Shown here: piece after piece, positions 34,988 through 43,117 of the stretch | How positions within the stretch are numbered: the stretch's first letter is position 1 | How the letters are laid out: every line of letters begins with the position of its first letter | Assembly: GCF_026343185.1 (NCBI RefSeq) | Contig: NZ_JAPEMA010000001.1 | Location: forward strand, 124,001 to 188,000 | Direction: 5' to 3' | Origin: Streptomyces sp. NBC_00091 | GTDB lineage: Bacteria > Actinomycetota > Actinomycetes > Streptomycetales > Streptomycetaceae | Length of the DNA: 64,000 bases | The notes under the pieces: generated by a model | What the model was told of the DNA's origin: nothing | The model's database searches: none | Seen by the model: only the letters and a program-made list of their open reading frames with translations | Made by a program: the position numbers and the translations under genes

Positions 34988-36106
34988 TCAGCCACCCAGC
35001 TCCTGGTGCCGGGCGGCGTGCGCGGCCGCGCCGGTCTCCGTCAGCGAACCGAACAGGCGCAGGCGGGAGAAGCCGCCGTCCGGGAAGATGTCGATCCGCA
35101 CGTGGGTGCCGACCGCCGGGGCGTCCAGTACGAAGCGGTGGTTGGTGTCGGGCTGCAGGCGGGTGCGCGGCAGGAACTCGGTCCACTCGCCCTCCTCGCC
35201 CGTCTTGACGGAGAGGGAGGCCCAGCCCGCGGAGTTGCCCTTGAGGTAGGCGGTGTCGATCTCGACGGCGCGGATCTCGGACTCGGCCACGAGCTGGTAG
35301 CGGATCCAGTCGTTGCCGTTGTCGCGGCGGCGCGCGGTCTCCCAGCCGTCGTCCATCTTGCGGGAGCGGCCCGGGTTGATGGTGTTGGTCGGCGGGGAGT
35401 AGAAGCGGTTGGACGCGTCCTCGACCGAGCCGCCGTTCTCCAGCGCGACGACGTCGAAGGTGCCCAGCGTGGCGAGCCACTTCGGGTCCGGGACGACCTC
35501 GCCGTACACGCGCAGGCGGGCGATGCCGCCGTCCGGGTGCTGGTTGACGCGCAGGTGCGTGAAGCGCTGCTCGACGCTCACCTCGAAGCCGTTGGCCGCG
35601 TGGCCGCCGACCGGGGTGCGCGGGACCAGGGTGGTCCACTTGACGTCGTCGCCGAGGAGCTCCTCCGGGGTCGGCGCGAGGGCGCCGTCCCAGTTGGTGC
35701 CCTCGATGGAGACGGCCTGCGGCATGTTGCCGCGGAAGTGGGCGGTGTCGACGACGATGCCGCGGATCACGCCGGGGGCGCCCAGGCGGACGAGCGCCCA
35801 GTCGTGGTCCTCGGCGGTCGGCCACGGCTGGGTGGCGGAGACGCCGCGGCGGCGGCGGGTCTCCCAGCCGTCCATGATCTTGCCCTTGTGGCCGAAGTGC
35901 TCCGGGTCGAAGTGCCCGGCCTCGGCGATGAGCAGGTTCTCGCGCTGGGCGAAGAACTCGTCGTTGGCAGCGATGACACCGGCGCCCAGCTCACGGGCGG
36001 CGAGGTTCGCGTACTGGGTGAACGGGAAGTCCGCGGTGCGGTAGTCCGCGTACGGGTCGCCGCCTCCGTACGGGTTCGCGTTGCCGGTGAAAGAAGGAAT
36101 CGCCAC
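34988..36106 (-). CDS. alc: Allantoicase
   Basis: 372-residue enzyme that splits allantoate to ureidoglycolate and urea. It consists of two homologous jelly-roll halves: the first with DGWETRRRR and GVIRGIVVDTAHFRGNMPQA, the second repeating DGWETARRR and IRAVEIDTAYLKGNSAG. The repeated DGWET-R-R and DTA-KGN motifs are diagnostic of the family. It starts two bases after allantoinase ends, so both are on one transcript under the operator at 37471-37501. The pathway product ureidoglycolate must be handled by a gene outside this window. Confidence 0.95.
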   Translation of the reverse strand: MAIPSFTGNANPYGGGDPYADYRTADFPFTQYANLAARELGAGVIAANDEFFAQRENLLIAEAGHFDPEHFGHKGKIMDGWETRRRRGVSATQPWPTAEDHDWALVRLGAPGVIRGIVVDTAHFRGNMPQAVSIEGTNWDGALAPTPEELLGDDVKWTTLVPRTPVGGHAANGFEVSVEQRFTHLRVNQHPDGGIARLRVYGEVVPDPKWLATLGTFDVVALENGGSVEDASNRFYSPPTNTINPGRSRKMDDGWETARRRDNGNDWIRYQLVAESEIRAVEIDTAYLKGNSAGWASLSVKTGEEGEWTEFLPRTRLQPDTNHRFVLDAPAVGTHVRIDIFPDGGFSRLRLFGSLTETGAAAHAARHQELGG

Positions 36107-36108
36107 TG

Positions 36109-37452
36109 TCAGTTCTGCCTTTCGAGGAGGAGGCCCGTGGGCTCGGTCGGGTTTCCGTGGTCGGCGATCTGCGTGCCGCGCAGCCAGGTGGACTTGACGA
36201 CGCCGTGCAGGGTCTTGCCCGCGTACGCCGTCACCCGGTTGCGGTGGTGGAGCTCGGCCGGATCCACAAGGAACGTTTCTTCAGGGGCCAGGACGGCGAA
36301 GTCGGCGTCCCGGCCGGCCTCGATCGCGCCCTTCTGCGCCAGGCCGGCGAGGGCGGCCGGGGCGGCGGACATCCAGCGGACGACGTCCTCGAGGGTGCGG
36401 CCGCGGCGGCGCGCCTCGGTCCAGATCGCGGGGAGGCCCAGCTGGAGGGAGGAGATGCCGCCCCACGCGGTGGAGAAGTCGCTGGTCTTCAGGTCCGCGG
36501 TGGAGGGCGAGTGGTCGGAGACGATGCAGTCGATGGTGCCGTCGGCGAGCGCGTCCCACAGGAGGTCCTGGTTGGCGGCCTCGCGGATGGGCGGGCAGCA
36601 CTTGAACTCGCTGGCGCCGTCGGGCACTTCCTCGGCCGTGAGGGTGAGGTAGTGCGGGCAGGACTCGACGGTGATCTGGACGCCCTCGGCCTTGGCGGCG
36701 GCGATCAGCGGCAGCGCGTCGGAGGAGGACAGGTGCAGTACGTGCACGCGGGCGTTCAGCCGCTTCGCCTGGGCGATCAGGTTGCCGATCGCGGTGTTCT
36801 CGGCGTCGCGCGGACGGGAGGCCAGGAAGTCGGCGTACTTGGGGCCGGGGACGACCGGGGCGGCGTCGAGGTGGTGCGGGTCCTCGGCGTGCACGATCAG
36901 CAGGCCGCCGAAGCCGGTGATCTCGGCGAGGGAGGTGGCCAGCTGCTCCTGGTCCAGCTCGGGGAACTCGTCCACGCCGGAGGGGGACAGGAAGCACTTG
37001 AAGCCGTAGACGCCGGCGTCGTGCAGCGGGCGCAGGTCCTTGACGTTGTCCGGGAGGGCGCCGCCCCAGAAGCCGATGTCCACGTGCGCCTTGGCCCGGG
37101 CGACCTCCTGCTTGACGCGGAGGTTGTCGACCGTGGTGGTCGGCGGCAGGGAGTTGAGCGGCATGTCGAGGATGGTGGTGATGCCACCGGCGGCGGCCGC
37201 GCGGGTGGCCGTCCAGAAGCCCTCCCACTCGGTGCGGCCCGGGTCGTTCACGTGGACGTGGGTGTCGACCAGGCCGGGGAGCAGGACGTCGTCGCCGAAG
37301 TCCTCCAGCCGGGCTCCGGCCGGTACCTCGGCGTCGTGCGCCAGCACGGCCGTGATCTTCCCGCCGGCGACGGCCACCGAGGCGGCACGCGTCCCCTCGG
37401 GGGTGATGACGCGCGTCGAGCGCAGTACCAGTTCCACAGCCGCGTCGGCCAC
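36109..37452 (-). CDS. allB: Allantoinase
   Basis: 447-residue amidohydrolase that opens allantoin to allantoate. Metal-site motifs are [17 protein letters not shown] (HxH), [13 protein letters not shown] (Lys for carboxylation), [11 protein letters not shown] (His), [12 protein letters not shown] (His) and [11 protein letters not shown] (Asp). I place the start at the GTG 37452 because GGGGAGG sits five bases before it; an in-frame GTG at 37476 would put that ribosome site inside the gene. First gene of the allB-alc operon, divergent from the IclR regulator. A composite palindromic element lies directly upstream. Confidence 0.95.
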   Translation of the reverse strand: MADAAVELVLRSTRVITPEGTRAASVAVAGGKITAVLAHDAEVPAGARLEDFGDDVLLPGLVDTHVHVNDPGRTEWEGFWTATRAAAAGGITTILDMPLNSLPPTTTVDNLRVKQEVARAKAHVDIGFWGGALPDNVKDLRPLHDAGVYGFKCFLSPSGVDEFPELDQEQLATSLAEITGFGGLLIVHAEDPHHLDAAPVVPGPKYADFLASRPRDAENTAIGNLIAQAKRLNARVHVLHLSSSDALPLIAAAKAEGVQITVESCPHYLTLTAEEVPDGASEFKCCPPIREAANQDLLWDALADGTIDCIVSDHSPSTADLKTSDFSTAWGGISSLQLGLPAIWTEARRRGRTLEDVVRWMSAAPAALAGLAQKGAIEAGRDADFAVLAPEETFLVDPAELHHRNRVTAYAGKTLHGVVKSTWLRGTQIADHGNPTEPTGLLLERQN

Positions 37453-37470
37453 CGGAACCTCCCCATCTAC

Positions 37471-37501
37471 TTCCACAGAGCGAAATTCAACGTTCTGTTG
37501 A
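37471..37501 (-). promoter_or_regulatory. Composite operator at the allB promoter
   Basis: TCAAC-GTTCT-GTTGA (37487-37501) is a perfect 5+5+5 palindrome shared with the malate synthase, urate oxidase and catalase promoters. Beside it, TTCCA-CAGAG-CGAAA (37471-37485) is a degenerate copy of the second palindrome TTCCR-N5-YGGAA. The first site overlaps a -35-like TTGAAT on the minus strand. This is the likely IclR (AllR-type) control point for allB-alc. Confidence 0.7.
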
Positions 37502-37579
37502 CGGAGTCTTCACCCCGATCCGGAGCCAGTCAAGAGCGCCCGGACGGACCACTGACACGCTCCCATCGCAATTGGATGT

Positions 37580-37594
37580 TTCCACAGGATGGAA
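37580..37594. promoter_or_regulatory. TTCCA-N5-TGGAA palindrome upstream of the IclR gene
   Basis: TTCCA-CAGGA-TGGAA is a perfect 15-bp dyad 185 bases upstream of the IclR-family start, in an AT-richer stretch that probably holds its promoter. Related sites occur at hyi, catalase and malate synthase. The rest of the 37453-37778 spacer shows no gene. Confidence 0.6.
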
Positions 37595-37778
37595 TTAAGA
37601 TTTCACTATCCAGAATGTAGCTACCACCACGGTGACCAGCCGGGTAACTTCCCGAGGACGTCCACCACCAGGACAAACCGCCTCTGACCGGCGGGGACGG
37701 CAAGGCCCCGGCTCTAGGGCCGGCGCCGACCGACCGGTAGGCTGCTCCCTTGCCTGCCAGCACCGAAAGGACCGCGCC

Positions 37779-38582
37779 GTGCCGACGTCCAGCGCCAGCA
37801 CCACCGACGCCTCCACCAAGCCCACCGCCGGCGGCGGTGGCGTCCAGTCCCTTGAGCGCGCCTTCGATCTGCTCGAACGCATGGCCGATGCCGGTGGTGA
37901 GGTCGGCCTCAGCGAGCTCTCGGCCGCCAGCGGCCTGCCGCTGCCGACCATCCACCGCCTGATGCGCACGCTCGTCGCGTGCGGCTACGTCCGGCAGCAG
38001 CCCAATCGACGTTACTCCCTCGGACCCCGCCTCATCCGCCTCGGCGAGTCCGCGTCGCGGCTGCTGGGCACCTGGGCCCGCCCCTACCTCGCCCGTCTGG
38101 TCGAGGAGACCGGGGAGACGGCGAACATGGCCCTGCTCGACGGCGACGAGATCGTCTACGTCGCCCAGGTTCCCTCCAAGCACTCCATGCGCATGTTCAC
38201 GGAGGTCGGCCGCCGGGTGCTGCCGCACTCCACCGGCGTGGGCAAGGCCCTGCTCGCGTACACCCCCGCCGACGAGGTACGTGCCCTGCTGGCCCGCACC
38301 GGGATGCCGGCCGCCACCGAGAAGACCATCACCACCCCCGAGGGCTTCCTGGACGCCCTGGAGAAGGTCCGCAAGGCGGGCTACGCGGTCGACGACAACG
38401 AGCAGGAAATAGGAGTCCGCTGCCTCGCCGTGTCGGTGCCGAACTCGCCGACCGCCGCCGCGATCTCCATCTCCGGTCCGGCGGGCCGGGTCACCGAGGC
38501 GGTGGCCGAGTCCTTCGTGCCGATCCTCCAGGGCGTCGCCGCCGAGCTGTCGGTGGCCCTGCAGAGCCAGACCCCGGCGTAG
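37779..38582 (+). CDS. allR: IclR-family regulator, probable allantoin repressor AllR
   Basis: 267 residues. A low-complexity N-tail is followed by a winged helix-turn-helix (LERAFDLLERMADAGGEVGL, then LSAASGLPLPTIHRLMRTLV). The IclR effector domain comes next (RRVLPHSTGVGKALLAYTP, GYAVDDNEQEIGVRCLAVSV, AAISISGPAGRV). I place the start at the GTG 37779, with AAAGGA seven bases upstream. It faces allB-alc; in Streptomyces coelicolor an IclR protein in this position, AllR, is known to repress allantoin genes and to respond to allantoin-pathway intermediates. That identity is by synteny and family here. The shared palindromes in this window are its best candidate targets. Confidence 0.9.
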   Translation: MPTSSASTTDASTKPTAGGGGVQSLERAFDLLERMADAGGEVGLSELSAASGLPLPTIHRLMRTLVACGYVRQQPNRRYSLGPRLIRLGESASRLLGTWARPYLARLVEETGETANMALLDGDEIVYVAQVPSKHSMRMFTEVGRRVLPHSTGVGKALLAYTPADEVRALLARTGMPAATEKTITTPEGFLDALEKVRKAGYAVDDNEQEIGVRCLAVSVPNSPTAAAISISGPAGRVTEAVAESFVPILQGVAAELSVALQSQTPA

Positions 38583-38622
38583 GGACGGCCCCGCGTAGAT
38601 ACGGCCCCGCGTAGATACGCAG

Positions 38623-38671
38623 GCGAGAGCCCCGGCACCCCTCCCCCTGTGGGGGGTGCCGGGGCTCTCGC
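38623..38671. terminator. Bidirectional terminator between allR and the ABC exporter
   Basis: GCGAGAGCCCCGGCACCCC and its complement form a perfect 19-bp stem with an 11-base loop, between convergent genes. A 16-bp tandem duplication (ACGGCCCCGCGTAGAT twice, 38585-38616) sits just before it. Confidence 0.85.
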
Positions 38672-38685
38672 GTGTGCGGGCCGGC

Positions 38686-39396
38686 TCAGGCCGCCGGGAC
38701 GGACGCGGGCGGTTCGGCCGGCAGCGCGCCGTGGCTGAGGCGGCCGTCGGCCATCACCGCCGTACGGTCCATCCGGTCCAGGTGGGCGTGGTCGTGCGTG
38801 ACCAGCACCGTGGCGGTGGAGCGCTCGCGGGTGAGGGTGACCAGCAGGTCGAGGACGGCCGCGCCCCGCTCGTGGTCCAGGGCGCTGGTGGGCTCGTCGA
38901 CCAGCAGCACGGCCGGCTCGTTCATCAGGGCCCGGGCGATGTTGACGCGCTGGCGCTGGCCGCCCGACAGCTGGTGCGGGCGCTTGTCGGCCTTGTCGGC
39001 CAGGCCCACCGCGTCCAGCAGCTCCAGGGCCCGGCGGCGCAGCTGCCGGGAGGGGCGGCCGCGGAGGTGGGCCATGACCTGGAGCTGCTCGGCGGCGGTC
39101 AGCGAGGCCAGCAGGTTCGGCTGCTGGAAGACGATGCCGATCTTCTCCCGGCGCAGGGCCGACTTCTCGGCGGGGCCGAGCCGGGTGGTGTCCTGCCCCG
39201 CGACCACGACCCGCCCGGAGTCCGGGGTGACCAGGGTGGCCGCCACGGCCAGCAGGCTGGACTTCCCGGAGCCCGAGGGCCCGACGATCGCGGTCAGGGA
39301 GCCGGCCGGCACCTCCAGGGCCACCGCGTCGAGTGCGGTGAGGCGGCCGTCCCCGTCGGGGTAGGTGAGCGTGGCGTCGTGGACGAGCAGGGTCAT
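38686..39396 (-). CDS. ABC transporter ATP-binding protein (MacB/LolD type)
   Basis: 236-residue ATPase: Walker [16 protein letters not shown]-loop VFQQPNLLASLT, signature LSGGQRQRVNIARAL, Walker [13 protein letters not shown], switch His VLVTHDHAHLD. The Q-loop and helical-domain spacing match the MacB/LolD class that works with FtsX-type permeases in mechanotransmission or export. It overlaps the permease gene by four bases. The two-component system upstream on the opposite strand is a likely regulator. Confidence 0.93.
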   Translation of the reverse strand: MTLLVHDATLTYPDGDGRLTALDAVALEVPAGSLTAIVGPSGSGKSSLLAVAATLVTPDSGRVVVAGQDTTRLGPAEKSALRREKIGIVFQQPNLLASLTAAEQLQVMAHLRGRPSRQLRRRALELLDAVGLADKADKRPHQLSGGQRQRVNIARALMNEPAVLLVDEPTSALDHERGAAVLDLLVTLTRERSTATVLVTHDHAHLDRMDRTAVMADGRLSHGALPAEPPASVPAA

Positions 39397-40481
39397 CGGG
39401 CGCTCCCGAGGGCGGTCAGCGGGTCGACGGCGGTGATCCGCCGGATGGACAGGGCCGCGCCCAGCGCGCCGAGCACGATCATGACCGCGGCGGGGACGAG
39501 GACGGTGGCGGCGTCGAGGACGAAGGGCACGTCGCCGCCGCTGATCAGGGCGCCGATGCCGGCCGCGAGCGCCGTACCGGCTCCGGTGCCGATCGCCAGC
39601 ATCACGACGGCCTGGCCGAGGGCGTCCTTCAGCAGGTACGGGGTGGAGGCGCCGAGGGCCTTCAGCACCGCGATGTCGCCGCTGCGCTGGATCGTCCAGA
39701 CGGTGAAGAAGGCCCCTATGACCAGGGCGGAGATGGCGAAGAGGAAGCCGCGCATCAGCTGGAGCGAGCCGTTCTCGGCCTGGTACGACCCTATGGCGCC
39801 CAGGGCCTGGTCGACCGTACGGGACTTCGTGGCCGCGGCCCGGTCGCCGGCCGCCCAGTCCACGGCCCCGGAGCCGTCGAGGGCGATGACGGTGGCGAGG
39901 GTGTCCATGGAGGTGCCCGGGTTGCCGATGCGCTGCCAGTCGTTCAGGTCCATCCAGACCACCGGGGTGTGGCTGTAGGCGGCCGTGCCCGAGACGGCGG
40001 CGACGGTCGTCTCCAGCGTGCCGATCCTGACCTTCGCCCCGGCGGTGAGGCCGCCGAGCTCCTTGGCCGCCTTCTCGGTGAGGACGATCCGGCCCTGGGC
40101 GAGCCCCGCCCCGGCGGGTGCGAGCCCGCCGGCCGGTTCGACGCCGAAGACGGAGACGGCGGCGGTGCGCCCGCCCGAGACGGCGTTGGTGGTGCGGATG
40201 CCCAGCGGCCGGGCGCTGTCGACCCCGGGCTGCTTGCGCCAGGCCTGCCAGGCGCTGTCGGGCAGCTGGGACTGGGTGAAGGAGACCTCCTGGTCCCCGG
40301 GGGGCGCTGCGAAGGCCAGCCGCGAGGCGGGCAGCCCGGTGATGGCCGAGACGTTCTCCCGGGCCAGTCCCGCGGTCAGCCCCGACAGCAGGCCGACCAG
40401 CAGCGTGATCAGCAGAACGACCGAGCCCATGAGGGCGAAGCGGCCCTTGGCGAACCGTAGATCTCTCCATGCGACGAACAT
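39393..40481 (-). CDS. FtsX-domain ABC transporter permease
   Basis: 362 residues. The N-terminal helix (LMGSVVLLITLLVGLLSGL) is followed by an extracytoplasmic domain of about 200 residues, then three helices forming the FtsX domain (GFLFAISALVIGAFFTVWTI, AVVMLAIGTGAGTALAAGIG, LVPAAVMIVLGALGAAL). The motif DIAVLKALGAST between helices is typical of MacB/LolC permeases. The start MFVAWRDLRFAKGRF at 40481 follows a GGTGGGGGA ribosome site. With the ATPase it would form a two-component exporter or envelope stress machine. Confidence 0.9.
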   Translation of the reverse strand: MFVAWRDLRFAKGRFALMGSVVLLITLLVGLLSGLTAGLARENVSAITGLPASRLAFAAPPGDQEVSFTQSQLPDSAWQAWRKQPGVDSARPLGIRTTNAVSGGRTAAVSVFGVEPAGGLAPAGAGLAQGRIVLTEKAAKELGGLTAGAKVRIGTLETTVAAVSGTAAYSHTPVVWMDLNDWQRIGNPGTSMDTLATVIALDGSGAVDWAAGDRAAATKSRTVDQALGAIGSYQAENGSLQLMRGFLFAISALVIGAFFTVWTIQRSGDIAVLKALGASTPYLLKDALGQAVVMLAIGTGAGTALAAGIGALISGGDVPFVLDAATVLVPAAVMIVLGALGAALSIRRITAVDPLTALGSAR

Positions 40482-40615
40482 GTCCCCCACCTTGGTCTCG
40501 CACGCGGGCCCGGGGCATCGCGCCACGGTAGGGATCCTGCTATCGAAGGTGGCACCGCGACATCAAACTTTCGGTTGACCGGGGTCCCCGGCCGCCGACT
40601 TACGCTGGTCGGACG

Positions 40616-41812
40616 ATGTCCGCTGCCCCGCCCTCCCCCACCCTGCCCGCCCGCACCCCGACCCCCGTCTCCCGCGTCCTGCGGCTGTGCCTGCACGCGC
40701 TGCTCCTCGGGCTGCTCGCGCTGGCCTCCGCCCGGGCCGTCACCGGCTCCGCGCCCCGCGCCGGGTGGGTGGTCGGCCTCTGTGTCCTGCTGGCCGCCGT
40801 CTACGCGGCCGGGGTACGGAACCACGCGGTCCGGCGCTCGCCGCGCGCCGCCGGGCTGTGGCTGGCCGGGGTGGGCGCGGTGTGGGCCGCGCTGCTCCTC
40901 GTCTCGCCCGACGGGCTGTGGATCGCCTTCCCGCTGTACTTCCTGGAGCTGCACCTGCTGCGGCTGCGCTGGGGGGTGGCGGCCGTCGCGGTGACCGCCT
41001 GCGCGGCGATCGGCGCCTTCATCGGGCACAGCGGCTCGGTGAACCCCGGCGCCTTCCTCGGGCCGCTGCTGGGCGGGGCGGTGGCCGTGGCCACGGTGCT
41101 CGGCTACCAGGCGCTGTACCGCGAGAGCGAACGCCGCCGCGAGCTGATCGAGGAGCTCATCGCCACCCGGGCCGAGCTGGCCGCCGCCGAGCGTTCCGCG
41201 GGGATCCTCGCGGAACGCGAACGGCTCGCGCGGGAGATCCACGACACCCTGGCCCAGGGCCTGTCCTCCATCCAGCTGCTGCTGCGGGCCGCCGAGCGGA
41301 CGCTGCCCGAGGACGCGCCCGCCGCCGAGCACATCGCCCGGGCCCGCGGGGCCGCCCAGGAGAACCTCGCCGAGGCACGTCGCTTCGTACGGGCCCTCAC
41401 TCCCCCGGACCTGGAGCACGGCTCGCTGGCCGGGGCGCTGGAGCGGCTGTGCTCGGGGGTCCCGGGGCCGCGCGTGCGCTTCTCCGTGACCGGCGCCCCC
41501 CGGGCGCTGCCCACCCCGTACGAGGTGGCGTTGCTGCGGATCGCCCAGTCGGCGCTGGCCAATGTGGTGCGGCACGCGGGGGCCGGCCGGGCGGAGATCA
41601 CCCTGACCTTCATGGACAGCTCGGTCACCCTGGACGTGGTCGACGACGGCCGGGGCTTCGACCCCTCCAGCGCCCCCTCCGGCGAGGGCGGCTTCGGCCT
41701 GCCCGCGATGCGCGCGCGGGCCGAGTCGCTGGGCGGGCTGTTCACCGTCGAGTCCGACCCGGGCCAGGGCACCGCCGTGGCCGTCACCCTGCCGCTGCCC
41801 GTGGAGGCCTGA
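40616..41812 (+). CDS. NarL-type sensor histidine kinase
   Basis: 398 residues. The first 150 residues hold about five or six membrane helices with no large extracytoplasmic domain. A coiled linker leads to the HisKA_3 dimerisation motif REIHDTLAQGLSSIQLLLRA (phospho-His in EIHD), then a short ATPase domain with an N-box ANVVRHAGAG, DDGRGFD and GGFGLPAMRARAE. Divergent from the ABC exporter with a 134-bp gap, and two bases upstream of its response regulator. Kinases of this layout often sense membrane-active compounds together with a neighbouring ABC exporter. Confidence 0.92.
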   Translation: MSAAPPSPTLPARTPTPVSRVLRLCLHALLLGLLALASARAVTGSAPRAGWVVGLCVLLAAVYAAGVRNHAVRRSPRAAGLWLAGVGAVWAALLLVSPDGLWIAFPLYFLELHLLRLRWGVAAVAVTACAAIGAFIGHSGSVNPGAFLGPLLGGAVAVATVLGYQALYRESERRRELIEELIATRAELAAAERSAGILAERERLAREIHDTLAQGLSSIQLLLRAAERTLPEDAPAAEHIARARGAAQENLAEARRFVRALTPPDLEHGSLAGALERLCSGVPGPRVRFSVTGAPRALPTPYEVALLRIAQSALANVVRHAGAGRAEITLTFMDSSVTLDVVDDGRGFDPSSAPSGEGGFGLPAMRARAESLGGLFTVESDPGQGTAVAVTLPLPVEA

Positions 41813-41814
41813 CC

Positions 41815-42444
41815 ATGACCATCCGGCTCCTGCTCGCCGACGACCACCCCGTGGTCCGCGCCGGGCTGCGCGCGGTACTGGACACCGAGCCGGACTTCAC
41901 GGTGGTCGCGGAGGCGGCGACGGCGGAGCGAGCGGTGGAACTGGCCGCCTCGGAGGCGGTGGACGTCGTCCTGATGGACCTCCAGTTCGGGCCCGGGATG
42001 CACGGCTCCGCGGCCACGGCGGCGATCACGGCGCGGCCGGGCGGGCCCCGGGTGCTGGTCCTGACCACCTACGACACGGACGCCGACATCCTGGCGGCGG
42101 TGGAGGCGGGCGCCTCGGGCTACCTGCTGAAGGACGCCCCGCCGGAGGAGCTGGCGGCGGCGGTCCGCACGGCCGCGGCCGGCCAGTCGGCGCTGGCCCC
42201 GGCGGTGGCGCTGCGGCTGATGGACCGGATGCGCACCCCGGCGGAGGCGCTGACGAAGCGGGAGCTGGAGGTGCTCCAGCTGGTCGCCGACGGGCTGTCG
42301 AACCAGCAGATCTCCAAGCGGCTCTTCCTCAGCCAGGCCACGGTCAAGTCCCACCTGGTGCACGTCTACGCCAAGCTCGGCGTCGACTCCCGCACCTCCG
42401 CCGTCGCCGCGGCCGCCACCCGGCGCCTGATCCGCACGCCGTAG
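41815..42444 (+). CDS. NarL/FixJ-family response regulator
   Basis: 209 residues. The receiver has the acidic pair in LLLADDHPVVRAG, the phospho-Asp in VDVVLMDLQFG, the switch Thr in VLVLTTYDTDAD and the Lys in GYLLKDAPPEEL. The LuxR-type output domain reads LTKRELEVLQLVADGLSNQQ with recognition helix SQATVKSHLVHVYAKLGV. It is translated right after the kinase (stop and start two bases apart). Expected target: the divergent ABC exporter promoter and its own. Confidence 0.93.
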   Translation: MTIRLLLADDHPVVRAGLRAVLDTEPDFTVVAEAATAERAVELAASEAVDVVLMDLQFGPGMHGSAATAAITARPGGPRVLVLTTYDTDADILAAVEAGASGYLLKDAPPEELAAAVRTAAAGQSALAPAVALRLMDRMRTPAEALTKRELEVLQLVADGLSNQQISKRLFLSQATVKSHLVHVYAKLGVDSRTSAVAAAATRRLIRTP

Positions 42445-42557
42445 GGGGGTCGGGGGTTATCCCCCGGCCGGGTCCACCGGCTCGCAGGCGGGTGGCGGGG
42501 GCGCCCGGCCGGAAGTATTCGGGGCGTCGAACCTCCGTATGCGAAAGCGAGCCCCCG

Positions 42558-43058
42558 ATGTCCGCGACGCCGAGCACGACCACGCAGCACCGCCGCCGCA
42601 CCGCCCCCGCCGTGGCGGCGCCCGCCACCGTCCGTACGGCCCACACCCTGTGGCTGACCGCCGTCGCCGCCGGGGCCTTCGAGACCGTGCTCGCGGTCGG
42701 CCGGATGGCCTTCGAGGGCACGGGCTCCGCCGGGGAGATAGGGGCCGGCCTCGCCGTCCGGCTCACCGTCTTCACCCTCGCCGTGCTCTGCGCCCGGCGG
42801 ATGCGCGCCGGCGCCGGGTGGGCGCGGGTCACCCTCGCGGTGGGCCTGGGCGTCCTGGGCACCGCCTCGATGGTCGTCCAGCCCCTCGGGTACCTGGTCG
42901 ACGGCGGGTCGCTCGCGGACGCCGTCTCCGGGGCGGGCGCGCTCGACTGGGTCTTCGGGGCCAGCCGGGTCGTGCACGTGGCGGCCGTACTGACCGCTGT
43001 GGCCCTGATGTTCCGGCCGGCGTCGAACGCGTACTTCCGGCGGGGCCGGCAGGCCTAG
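42558..43058 (+). CDS. Small four-helix membrane protein, hypothetical
   Basis: 166 residues. After a basic N-tail come four hydrophobic segments (LWLTAVAAGAFETVLAV, LAVRLTVFTLAVLCA, VTLAVGLGVLGTASMVV, VVHVAAVLTAVALMF) and a short Arg-rich C-tail. No catalytic or transport motif is seen. The ATG at 42558 follows a purine-rich run. It lies 113 bases after the response regulator on the same strand and may be a member of its regulon, but that is a guess from position. Confidence 0.7.
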   Translation: MSATPSTTTQHRRRTAPAVAAPATVRTAHTLWLTAVAAGAFETVLAVGRMAFEGTGSAGEIGAGLAVRLTVFTLAVLCARRMRAGAGWARVTLAVGLGVLGTASMVVQPLGYLVDGGSLADAVSGAGALDWVFGASRVVHVAAVLTAVALMFRPASNAYFRRGRQA

Positions 43059-43117
43059 TCAGGGCTGGTCGGGGCAGGGCTGGTCGGGGCTGGTCGGTCG
43101 GGCCTAGTCAGCGCTGG

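Noticed and set aside
33239..36652. Very long open frame (over 1,100 codons) on the plus strand opposite EamA, DHFR-like, allantoicase and allantoinase genes
   Set aside because: It is a GC-bias shadow: it crosses several convincing minus-strand genes, has low-complexity Gly/Ala/Val-rich composition and no recognisable domain.
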